From positions 133,752,615 to 133,816,614 of the forward strand of contig OW121848.1 in NCBI GenBank assembly GCA_933228895.1: DNA of 64,000 bases. Reading direction: 5' to 3'. Both the position numbers and the translations under genes were made by a program. The stretch is from Platycnemis pennipes (Eukaryota; Arthropoda; Insecta; Odonata; Platycnemididae). The notes under the pieces are model-generated. The model was not told the DNA's origin and did no database searches. It worked only from the letters and a program-made list of their open reading frames with translations. Shown here piece by piece: positions 10,266 to 21,300 of the stretch; position 1 is the first letter of the stretch; every line of letters starts with the position of its first letter.

Positions 10266-11400
10266 AGTCTTTCGGAAAGTCTTCTTGGGCTTCCCACCGG
10301 GTTAAATATTTATATAACACCAACATTTCAACAGACGACTCGCCCATCGTCTTTAGGGTGAGTGAGTAAATTAAAGCCGTTGAGACGTATCTATAAACTG
10401 CTGCAACAATGAGTCTACTCCTGATTGGCGGGAAGGATCTTCGAAATTTGGTTAAAAAGGAGAAGTTCTATCGTTTTTTATTTTATTTAAAATGGGATTC
10501 CACGAATTGCTAAGTTTATAACCCGAGTCTCGATTAAAATTATTTTGTTTCGCCGGATCTCAATGGCATCCTTAGCAAGCCTGTCACAGAAGTGGTTGGA
10601 ATGGCAGATTACTTTTGCGCTATCCCATTTTATCCTGTGGTCCCGAGTGATACTATGTTCAACCACAGCAGACTTATCAGGTTGTCCAAGCCTAAAATGC
10701 CTCCAATGCTCCTTAACCCTGGTGGCTATAACTTTACCAGTCTCCCCCACGTAGACTTGGCCACATTCGCAAGAGATCTGGTAGACACCAGGGGCCATTA
10801 GGCCTACGGGGCTTTCACCTTAACTAGTTGGTCTCTCAGTTTACTAATTGGTTCTTGGACCGTATCTACGTTGCATCTCTTGAGAAGTCTCGAGATCTTG
10901 GCAGAGACTGTTGACAAATACGGCAAAACGGTCCTGGCTACAGGTTTCGGCTTTTCATCTTCTTCCGACTCACGTGCATTGAAGGTTCTTTTCATTGCCG
11001 AAGAGATGTGCCGGTTGCTGTATCCATTTTTCCAGAATGTTGTCTTCAGATACCTCAACTCATCCAGGAAGACTCGGTATCAGCTATGGCCTTGGCACGG
11101 TGTACTAATGTTGATAGTACCGCTGCTCTAGGGGTGGTGATGGCTGCGAGCATTCTGATTCAGATTTAGATAGATCTGTGTGCGTCGGCTTGCGGTACAC
11201 ATAGATACGGTAACATTTACGGTAAATAATTTTAATCGAGAGAGATAATTTATAGATACGTCTCAACGGCTTTAATTTACTCGCTCACCCTGGAGACGAT
11301 GGACGAGTCGTCCGTTGAAACGTTGGTGTTAAATAAATATTTAATCCGGTGGAAAGCCCGAGATGACTTTACGAAAATAATTCGCCGGGAAAGAATCAAA
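10266..11400 (-). mobile_element. Penelope-like element, 5'-truncated, with inverted terminal repeats
   Basis: A coding core (10487-11225, minus) is bracketed by inverted repeats of about 115 bp: 10282-10397 against 11251-11368. Shared words include ATTTAATCCGGTGG, AACGTTGGTGTTA, GGACGAGTCGTC and GATACGTCTCAACGGC. Terminal repeats in this arrangement are typical of Penelope-like elements, which use a GIY-YIG endonuclease and a telomerase-related reverse transcriptase. The RT catalytic region is absent, so the copy cannot be autonomous. Confidence 0.85.
10487..11225 (-). pseudogene. Penelope-like Pol remnant: RT thumb plus GIY-YIG endonuclease
   Basis: Read on the minus strand, the segment opens with VYRKPTHTD, a hallmark just past the Penelope RT core. 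It then gives STLVHRAKAIAD, FLDELRYLK and NGYSNRHI of the linker, and then GVYQISCECGQVYVGETGK...RVKEHWRH...SAVVEHSITRDH, a GIY-YIG nuclease with its N-terminal Cys pair. At least two frame breaks separate these blocks: one near 11075-11085, and one near 10808 just before the endonuclease, where a single base appears lost. The endonuclease block alone is an open 103-codon frame (10487-10798). Non-functional relic; family assignment is secure from motif order. Confidence 0.85.
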
Positions 11401-11855
11401 TCATATTTGATGCTTGTCGTTTTTAAACTATGCATTGCAAAAAGAGATAAGGGTGAAAATTATCAATCCAAAATTCTTCAACAACTATTTAAAAAAAGGC
11501 AATAACGAAGCATCTACACCGAATTCAATGTTATTCCTATGAGAGTAAAAGTTTACAATAAAGGGTAAAAACAACCCATTCAGTCGATTAAGCAAAGATC
11601 GATTCTTAGTGCGCCCCTCGACACAAAGGGATTTTAACGAAAAAATTTTGTATCACCAAAATAAATACCAACAATTAGCAATGAATAATGGTATCAAAAC
11701 GTATTTCACCGGAAACTCATTAAGAGCAATAACGTTGTAGTTTTTATGTGAATATTTATTTGTGTACTTTGCACGCCTTGTGATTGCAAAACTACCACTA
11801 AAGGACCATAAAAACCTAAAAATCACGCAATAGTGGCAATAATGTATTAGCATTT
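11401..11855. other. Intergenic, no gene seen
   Basis: AT-rich spacer between the Penelope-like copy and the Harbinger-like element. No feature recognised. Confidence 0.6.
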
Positions 11856-11858
11856 CAG

Positions 11859-13914
11859 GGGTGGAATTCTGTAACTCAGAGCTCCGGAGCTAGGAGTTTC
11901 GGCTTACGCCCTGAATTGTCTCCTACCGGTATTCTCTAACTCGATGGAGCTTACTCTAGCGCCTTACGCCAATGGAGCTAGTTCTGAGTATGAAAATGTT
12001 TCGTGCAAATCCTTAAAAATGTTAAGAGCCAATAGAATTGTTTGTTTACAAGTTTTTCGCGGGTAATAGTTAAACCATTTCCGGTGAAAACCATAATATC
12101 GCATAATCAACATGGCTGCCGTTTGTTTACGATAGTTGGCCTAGTCTGACGTATTTATCTGTCGTATCCATCGTTGAAGGACTTTTAATGATTTTGTAAT
12201 GCATGAAATGCAATTAGAATATCGGAGCAAAGGCAAGGAAGGTAAATGTAGTGCAGTTAGCTGGCAAAACTATCTCGTTGTGATTCTTTGGTAATGCCCG
12301 TTGTAATAAGACGTAAGATATTTTATTGTTTTGTATATTTCTTGGCGTTTGTAAGGAGATATATTACTTATTATATTTTTTATGTATTAAGTATAATGTT
12401 ATTATACGTGGTTTATAGCCATCGCTTCCTTTATTTGAGCTACTTTGCCGTAATTCGTCGCTTGATAACGCTTGATAATTAAGAAATGTAAATACGTATT
12501 TCTTTTTGTGATGCCAAAGACCCAGACGTGTAATGGATACGAGAATCGTAAAGGTGGGCGACGATTGTACTGCTATATAATTATATTTTTCAAATCTGTG
12601 TCCAACAGGTGATAGTGAGGTGTTTTATGCTATGCACTTCGGCCAATCTTATCGAAGAGAGAAGTCCTAAAAACAACTGTTTGTCGCAATTTCGCCTCAT
12701 TTCCAAGTCCACTGGCAATAACTTGTCTCAAGCAACGCAAACTAGAGCGGCGGTGATGAGAAATTTCAGTATTTCTTGAAAACAGTGTGGAAATTAAGCG
12801 AGCAGAATGTTGCAGATTCACATCTTTCTCTGCCGAAATCAGTTGTGACTAATTTACATTGTGTGTTCCCTACACGTTTAGTGGTGTCAAAGTGTTTCCA
12901 AAAGATAGTACCCAGTGACTGCGAAGTGCTCAACTATAAATAAGGTGTTCTACTTCCTTTTGTGTCTCTGTAGTGTTCATATTAGCTTCAAAATCGGTTT
13001 GTCAAGAAAATCTGTTGGCTTCACATGGCGTTCCAAATTTGTTTATTGAGCTTTGAATATGATTGAGTGCGTACGTAATGGATAATTCTTTCATTTGAGT
13101 GAAATGTGTATAGAATAATCCTAACCTGTCATAACAATTGGTGCACTCACGATGGTGAGTTACAAAAAAATTAAACGTTACTTTATGATAACTTAATGTG
13201 TTACAGTATACTCCATCAAGGTGTTGAGAAATGTGCAGAACTTGACTTCATTCCCTTCTGATTGTATAGATCTTTTCATTTTTGTCATATACATGCCCCA
13301 AAAGGAGTTTTTAGTCTAATAAAATTTTATTTTTACCAGTGCAGAACTATTGTTTACATCAATTATTATCTCTAGTTAAAAGCTTGGTCTAAGGTCATAA
13401 CTTCGCGAGAATGTATGTTTATGCTGTTGCTTAAGTAAAGTTGAAGAAAGCACACAGCGTCATGACACTAATATGAGGCAGTGTATTTCCGCGAAGAAAA
13501 GGCGTATAAATATATTTCAAAGAATAATATTAATTGTTGGGCGTCAACCAGCTCTTCCTCGAACAAAAGAAGCAAAATCCGACGATTGAGCATTCGTGCC
13601 ATGTTGAAGTTCACACTAAAGTTCCTTCTGCTTAAACAAAAGACTAACAACATACGCCGTAAGTTCCACGGGAGAAAGGCCTAGCGCGGGGTTCGGGCTG
13701 GCTCTTCGTGAAGCTCCTTTGGAGGCAGCTGGGAGCGCCGGAAGGCGCTCCGCAAAGGCATACAGAATACCGATCGGCGCCAGAGGAGCTAGAGAGCTAG
13801 TGCTAGCTCCTCTGGCTCTCTCTCCGGGGATACAGAATACCGTTTGGAGCTAGGAGCTTCATGAAGCTCTTTTTGCGAGTTAGCTCCGGAGCTCCGAGTT
13901 ACAGAATTCCACCC
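11859..13914. mobile_element. Harbinger-like terminal-inverted-repeat element, 2.06 kb
   Basis: The termini GGGTGGAATTCTGTAACTC are inverted at the two ends (11859 inward; 13914 inward). The inversion continues through GAGCTCCGGAGCTA and a CGGTATTCT motif. Direct trinucleotides CAG flank both ends (11856-11858 and 13915-13917). A 3-bp CWG-type target duplication suits the PIF/Harbinger superfamily. The right subterminal 230 bp is a GC-rich nest of palindromes. No intact transposase is visible. A 61-codon minus-strand frame (13468-13653) contains ARMLNRRILLLLFEEELVD, loosely like the leucine/glutamate-rich start of Harbinger transposases. Superfamily is an inference from ends and duplication length. 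Confidence 0.75.
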
Positions 13915-13917
13915 CAG

Positions 13918-16316
13918 GTTCATCACCGGCAGAGCTAAGGCAGATGCACGCAAATTGTCAGTATTGGGACAGTAGCATTGCCCTGCAGCATTAGCATTCG
14001 TAAACAAATTGAGGAACTTTTAAAGTAAATTTTCAGTGCTAAAGAACTTGGTAATTTCGTAGAGATACTGGGTGAAATGTTTTGGAAGTTGAAATTTTGG
14101 TAAGGAAAAGGGTGAAAAGGGGAAGTTGAAGAGAAGAAGTGATATAGAGACATGACATAGAGAAGAAGTGATAGACACAGGAAGTAATAGACAGATGTAA
14201 TAAGTGATAGACATACATAGTGGATACGAGGCTGGCCAAATAAGTTATAAGAAGGAAGTAGAAGAAGGAGAAAGTTTTAAAAAGTAACGAGACACTGAGG
14301 AGGGTGTAAAAATAGACAATTGGGGGAATAGTGGAGGCAAAGAAAATAAAAATTTAAGGCATGCGGAACATACGAATAAAAAAATAATATTTTTAGGTCA
14401 ATGCTTCGTGAATTTACAGCGAGAAATAACATTTCAATTGGTTGAAGGGAGGGGTTTATTATGAGCGCAAAATTAATGGTGGAATTCATGATGATGGTGA
14501 TGACAAATGAGAAACATTTTCTCGACATCGCCCCAAATTACTCTCTCTCTCTTCCGTTTACCAACCGTGTCGACTGTTCAACTCTGCGCAGCCGATTCCA
14601 AACCTCTCCTTCCATTCATTCTCCACAGTACCAGTTGGTCTCATCCATTACCCCATTTGACGTACGACCCAACTTTTAAGCGACGCAGATTGGGCGGTCT
14701 TCACTCCCTTGGGGAAAGGAACAAAAAGATACTCGGAAATCGTAAAGCGAGAAACATCCGAGGTTTTTCGATTCCGTGATTCAGCTTTTGGGGATTGATC
14801 TCAGCGGTCTGCTGGCCTTCGAGCGAGATAAATTGAGTCCTCCACCCCCCCCCCCCCCCCCGCCCTCTCCTCTTCAACGGGATATATCGGCTAGCGTCAG
14901 CCAGGTGTGGGAGGTCGGGGGGCGTGCGCGATGCATACACCGGTGAGGGAGTTGTGTGTCTGGGGGATAGACTCCTGCATCGTGAGACGCCGGGCACAAC
15001 ATAAACGAGGAAAAAGGAGGGGCCGGGCACCACCTAATTGGTTGCATGGAGATTGCGAATGCATGGCTCCTGGATTGGAAGATAGGGTAGATGGGATTTC
15101 TGCATGGGTCATTCTGAAATTAAGTGGAAATTTGCGAACGAGAAAATTTATTTTTTCAATTATTAAATTTTATGTATTTTTATATGCAATGGTGTTGTAA
15201 TTAATGTATTTAAGTGATTTAAAATTTAAACAGAGGTCAACAACACGTAATTAGCTAAATAAACTGAAATCTACACTATCTCAAAACACGGAGGTGACAA
15301 TCACATTTGAAATAAGCTTCCATTTGAAATTAATAGGATGGCATACCGATAAAATTTACTAAAATATTTAAGACGAACAAATAATTAAAAAAACACCTTT
15401 TTAAAATTTTAATGGCATGATGTCCATAAAACACAAAACAGTAAGATTACAATGTGGTAATTATTGCAATAAGAATAACAGGAAACACTTAATAGAATCT
15501 ATGATTATGAGATTGTTGGTCTATAGTTGCAAATGTGGTAATGTGAGCAATTATCATTTCTCTTGCATTTAAAACAGCTTAAGCTTCGCATTTGGAGGTG
15601 TATGTTATTTGCATTACATACAACCTGATAAACTTTCATTGTGCCAACACAAGGTTGAATTTTTTCGAGATTAACAAACAGTCGACTCTTTCAATGTCTT
15701 CATTTGTGTCTATTAAAAGTTCAATACCTCTAAAATTTTCTTTAAAACACAATTGGGACGATGTTATGTCTTTCCCTTCAGCAACAAGCTGGCTGGCTGT
15801 TTTTTAAGAGAACCCCCAATACCATCGGGGGCCCCTTTTCCATGTCCACATTCAGAATAGTCCCAGGTTATTTTTATCCAAGATGAACCAAGAAATGTAT
15901 TTTATTACCAAAAAGAAATATTTTCTGTTTCGTGATTATTGGGGCTATCACTCAATAAATGCACTGTATTATACCGCTTCACCAGTGCCTGAGCGTGGCA
16001 GAAGATATTTTTCTAGCGGGCACAAATAGCCGTTGCATCAGTAAAGTGAAGTCTATACTGAAGAAATACACGTCCAATTTTCTACAAAATTACAGTTTTT
16101 ACTTCAACCCGGGTTTCAGTGCTGATACACCATCGTCACCACCACCCAAAGTTGATGTATCAACATTGAAATCCGAGAACTTTTATTTTTTTGGAAAATT
16201 GCAAATGCATTACTTCAGTATTTACAAATTCCACTCGATTTCGCGAGAATCCTCGGATTTTGAAAGTGAAGTCTACCCATGCATACAATACTACTGAGTA
16301 TTAGTTGACGTTCTTC
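13918..16316. other. Intergenic, homopolymer C tract, no gene
   Basis: AT-rich with a GC-rich patch around 14840-15060 that starts with a long C homopolymer (about 14843-14861). Frames of up to 110 codons across the patch are low-complexity. No gene, tRNA or splice-site-bounded exon recognised. Confidence 0.55.
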
Positions 16317-16317
16317 A

Positions 16318-16608
16318 GGGTAGGCGACCGACAGGTTAAATCGTTTGCTTCATTTTGGATAGTTGGGGACTTTTGCATGGGTAGACATTTTTCTGGGTAC
16401 TGAGGAAGGATGGAGAGATGCCCGGCGTCGACATGAGGCTGCTCGTTACGAAAGCCGCCAAAAGTTCCACAGTTTAACGTCCCATCCAACGGACTGAGTG
16501 CTGCTCTCCAGAAGTCACTTAAGTAGGGATCAATATACCAATGAAAACTCCCCGCAAATATCGGAAATTGAACTCAGGCCTTTGGCCAGTACTCTAACCT
16601 GCACACCA
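16318..16608 (-). mobile_element. SINE-A, minus-strand copy
   Basis: The reverse complement starts with a tRNA-like head (GGTTAGAGTACTGGCC, then a B-box-like GAGTTCAATTTCC). It passes CCCTACTTAAGTGAC and TTGGATGGGACGTTAAAC, and ends in CTGTCGGTCGCCTACC. Same block order as the copy at 848-1132, with the 5' head retained. Confidence 0.8.
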
Positions 16609-16609
16609 A

Positions 16610-18067
16610 CCCTCAATATTCCTCAATATGAGCAAACTAACTCGTTTATGGAAAAAGTGTTTTCCAACAACCAATTAGTAGAATACACTTTACTGGATTA
16701 CTGAACATATTTTCCTAAAATGAGAAATTGCAGTGTTATTATTCCAGGTTACATAGTTATAACTTTTTCTCCAAATCAATCACATTGGTGGTAGGCTCTA
16801 CCGTAAAAAAACTATTTCTTCATTTATGAATGAATATCGAGTGTGTAGAATAGAGCAAAAAAAAGATATAGATATCCTTGACCAAGAATCAAGGCATAGA
16901 CTTTTAATATTTCGAGCTAAAGAGCAGTATATGGTAAGTTACTCCAGGATTCCTGATCTCAAATACAATTTTTTGGAGGACATTTGGAGCTAGCTCACAA
17001 TGATCATGACGGTATATCAAAAAATAGATATCAAAGATAGCTTGTGCCTACAGATCTTTGGAAAAATTTCCTTTACGATGTGGAATCCTTACAAATACTA
17101 AATTGTATAACGCTATCTTTCGTTATGCTCCACTATGTAATTATGCGTTACAGTTCATAATATGATGAATGTAAGTTATAATGGATTATTGCATCGCTAA
17201 AATTAAATAGTCCAGGTGACTTTTTTCTCATGGCAATTCATATATGTATGTTTGATTAGTTTACATATTAGTTAAGTATGATAAATTACGATGACTATTC
17301 TGTTCAATAAATTAAACTGTATCACCTCTCTTCACTAGCAAATAGTTTGGTAAAATAAACGAAAATAGGCGAAATTTTTTCGATAAATTTAATCATACCC
17401 TCCATAATAACGAACAAATTTGGGAAAATTAACCAAGAAGGCTAGTTTATCTTGATACGTTTAATCGTGTGATTTGATAATTTTCACCAATTTTTTTTAC
17501 CGAACAGTCTTGATAGAAATAACTGTGACTTTCAATGTTCCATACGAACTGAACTTTTTGATCAAATTTTTCAAAATAAAATAAATTCAATCCAAATTTT
17601 TTTCAGTGAAGAATAAAAAATGAATGCCTTGCATGAGATATTTGGAGCATTCAGTGAAGTATTTAAAAGAGAATAATTATATGAGTATGATTAGGTTATC
17701 TGAAAGGTGAATCGAGAGGAGAGGTGCGTCACACCAATCTTAAGATTGTTAACTTATGGTGGTGATGATATGAATTTCATTAAGCCTATCCTCAAGAATA
17801 TTCCTCAATGATTCCCTATATTTGTACATTCATCCTGAGCCGACGAAATTTATCTGATTAAGCCCTCACCCCAAGGCATGGCACCCATGTGGAGGAGATT
17901 TCATGAATTTTGGATTAATCTAAGTTTCAACCCTGTACCTCGATATTCCTGGATAACCAACATCATATCCAGTGCATTAAAATATAATAACTTTCTATAT
18001 TTACAAAAAAATTTATTAAACCACGATCATTTTCACCCATTTAGGGCATAATCGGGTACAATATGCT
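16610..18067. other. AT-rich spacer with one RTE-like 3' tail
   Basis: No gene. At about 17695-17785 (plus) GAGAGGTGCGTCACACCAAT leads into TCTTAAGATTG, the 3' signature of the RTE-like fragments. Confidence 0.5.
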
Positions 18068-18086
18068 ATTTACCTCTGTGACTTTA

Positions 18087-18125
<39 letters not shown>

Positions 18126-18142
18126 TTACCTCTGTGACTTTA

Positions 18143-18186
<44 letters not shown>
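18068..18186. repeat. Two 56-bp direct repeats, each ending in a TAA microsatellite
   Basis: The unit TTTACCTCTGTGACTTTAAT plus ATA and a run of TAA triplets occurs twice in tandem, starting at 18068 and 18124. The second TAA run ends at 18186, directly against the first G of the retrotransposon at 18187. TAA repeats are the known target of Dong-type elements. The doubled leader could come from slippage in the microsatellite or from the insertion event itself. Confidence 0.9.
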
Positions 18187-18257
18187 GGGGTCAAAAACGG
18201 ACCACCAGCCTCCTCGTGGCGTCCCCGGTAACGGCTTCGGCCGGCTAATGGTGGCCG
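18187..18257 (+). ncRNA. HDV-like self-cleaving ribozyme at the element 5' end
   Basis: The sequence supports the nested double pseudoknot. P1 pairs 18187-18192 with 18221-18226 (GGGGTC/GTCCCC, one T-T mismatch). P2 pairs 18198-18207 with 18249-18257 (CGGACCACCA with TGGTGGCCG, one bulged A). P3 is GCC 18208-18210 with GGC 18218-18220. L3 is TCCTCGT, whose CC can pair with GG at 18227-18228 (P1.1). P4 is CGGC-TTCG-GCCG at 18232-18243. J4/2 is CTAA at 18245-18248, placing C18245 as the catalytic cytosine. The cleavage site, just 5' of G18187, is exactly the TAA/element boundary. HDV-like ribozymes at 5' ends are established for R2 and related non-LTR clades. The fold here is by eye. Confidence 0.85.
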
Positions 18258-18379
18258 TCTGCTTGTGGGGTTAACCTCCCCACTCGCGGAAATATTGGGT
18301 TCCTAAGAAATCCAGTGACGCCACCCACAACCGGCCCTTCTCGGATGAGGGCCCTAGCAAAGTTGGGTGTGGCAAACCT

Positions 18380-21300
18380 ATGCCATCAAAAAAGGGAGCT
18401 CGCATGGAGTGGACGGAGACCCTGAGGGGAGACCTTCTCGCTTGCCATGCTGCCAGTGAGCCAAGTCGCAGGGGATACATGGCGAGGATGCACTCTTTGT
18501 GGTGTGAGATGCATCCTGAACATAACCATCTGTCGCAGCAGAATCTGCGCGACTACGCCAATCACCTGCGCAAGAAAACGACACCCCAACCGCAAGATCA
18601 GAGTAGCACACCACCGGCCAAGGCTCCATCTCCTACCAAGGCAGAAGTACCTCCTACTGCCGGTGCTCCCGCCGAACTTTCGGCGAAGGGAGACGAACCG
18701 AAGGCCGATTCTGATCTGCTTCAGCGGTTGGAAAACACGATAAGCTACGATGAGACGACTACCAGGCAGAGAAATATTCATCATAAAATTTCTCTGCGGG
18801 ACAAACAGCTGTCCCAGTTGAATGGCATCGTAGATATGATCCTGACCGAAACGAGTAGCCTCTGGGAAATAGACTGCGTGGTATATGCTGCCGCCACACT
18901 GTTGGCATCTCCCCGAGTGCCTGCCACTTGGGAGACTAAAGCAGCAAACAGGCTTAAACAGCTTAATGCCAAAATCACGCTGGCAAGACAACAGGTGTCG
19001 AGATTTCAGTGTGTGATGGATTACCTTTCCTCCGGTCGGGCCTTTACGCCGAAGGTCAAGCGCATTGCGCGTGCAATCCGGAGAGACCACCACACACTGA
19101 ACAAAAGAGTACTGCTTATCCTTAAGCAGCACGAGGTGGATAGAGTGCGGGCACTTACAACGGCGAGGAAGAAGTTGGTCAAAAGGACCAAGGCCAGGAA
19201 GGAGAACTCCACCTTCTCCTTTCAGCCGTCCCGCCTCTTCCGACCCCCTCCACCTGTTGTCCAAACACCACCATCTGTCCCGGAGGTGGAACGTTTCTGG
19301 AAGGACATCTACGAGACTAGGAAGCCATTCAACGAAGGTACTCCAGCTATTGCCCACTTTAAAGAGTTTTGTGACCGCCACCTAGACGATATGGATCGTC
19401 CCATCTCAGTCACGGAAAGTGATGTGAAGAAGGCATTCTCTGGCAAGAAGAACTTCACTGCTCCAGGAATGGACGCAGTGAATAACTTCTGGTGGAAAAA
19501 GCTCTCTTCCACGCACAAACACCTGGCCAGAATCTTCACATCCTTCCTGTCAGGAACGGAGCCAATTCCGTCCTGGCTGACTGAGGGGCGAACGGTCCTA
19601 ATACCGAAAAAGGGAGACTTGTCCGATCCGAAGAATTACCGCCCTATAACCTGTCTCAACACTGTATACAAGGCGTTCACTTCCATCTTGAACGACCTTA
19701 TCCTCCGCCACGTCCAACCGGTATGGGAGGAAGTGTACGAGCAGAGGGGCTCCAAGAAAGGCATCGCGGGATGCAAGGACAACCTGCTCATTGATAGGTG
19801 CGTGAGCCAGGACGCTTGTCAATACAAGCGTAACCTGTCAATGGGCTGGGTGGACTACAAGAAGGCTTTTGATACCACCTCTCATGAGCTGATTATAGCC
19901 ATGCTGAGGTACATGAAAGTCCACCCAGAGGTTGTGTCCTGCATCGAACGCCTGTTACCACTATGGAAGACGCGGTTCGCCATACCATCTGGCAAGAAGA
20001 CCGTCTACACGGATTTGGTAACATACCACCGTGGCGTTTTTCAAGGCGATAGCCTCAGTCCCCTCCTGTTCTGTTTATCTCTCCTCCCACTGTCCGTTCA
20101 GTTGAGACGAGGTAGGGGATATATGTGCGGTGTCCCGTCAAAAAGGGAGCATAAGGTCACCCATCTTTTCTATATGGATGACCTGAAGCTTTATGCTTCA
20201 AGCGCGAAAGACCTGCGCCTGGCGTTGGACACCGTACGCAGATACAGTGAGGATATAGGGATGGAATTCGGATTGGACAAGTGCGCGACCATCCATCTGG
20301 CGAAAGGAAAGATTTCGGAAGACCAGGAAGACGTGCAGCTCGTTGACGGAAACGCTATTCGTCTTCTTGATGAAGACGAAGCGTATGAATATCTTGGCGT
20401 CCCCCAGCGCCGGTTGCAGGAGGTGAGAGCAGTGAAGGAAAGGCTTGCAGCGAAATACAGGCAGACTCTCAGGCGAATCTGGAGCTCTGACCTGTCAGGC
20501 AAGAACAAAGTTCTTGCGACCAACACCTTCGCGGTTCCAACACTGCTCTACACCTTCGGTTGCATCAAATGGAATGTCAACGAGCTGCAAAACCTCGACA
20601 GGGGAACGAGGAAAATGATGACCATATACCGCAGTCTTCATCCGAAGTCTTCCGTCGCCAGATTGTATCTCCCGAGAAGGCTAGGTGGTAGAGGGCTGAT
20701 AAGCCTGGAGTGCCTTCATGACAGAGTAGTCCTGAATACGGCTTGCCGCGTGTTCCACAGCACGGACCCCCTTATGCTGCTCGTGAAGAAACACGAGAGT
20801 GTCGGCAAAGGGGCGTTCCTATTCCAGGCGGCGAAAAGGGCAGCAGATGGCCTCGGTTTGGACTTGGACCTTACTTCCAGCGGAGAAGCGTGCGAAAAAT
20901 CAATCTTGTCGCTGGAGGCGGACGTGTTAAAGCTCGAAATAAAGAATGCGGAGCAAAAGATCCTGCTCCGCAAGCATACCGAGAAGCCCATGCATGGAAG
21001 TTTCTATCGAAACTTGGAAACGCATGGGCTATCGAAGGAGCTCACGTTCGCCTTCCTGCGCTCCGCAGGTCTGAAGTCCGAGACCGAGGGATTCGTGCTT
21101 GCGTGCCAGGATGGTGTCATCAACACCCTCGTGTACCGTCGCCTCATCTTTGGGGCAAACGTGACGGACACGAGATGCAGAGCGTGCCGAAGGCAGCCGG
21201 AGACATTAGGTCATCTACTCTCCGGCTGCAGCTTCTATGCGAAGAACGCATATATAAACCGGCACAACTCAGCTCTGCGGGTGTTGTATTACCATCTAAG

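Noticed and set aside
18386..19381. 331-codon minus-strand frame
   Set aside because: It is antisense to the Dong-like polyprotein, has no domain of its own, and arises from the codon composition of the real gene.
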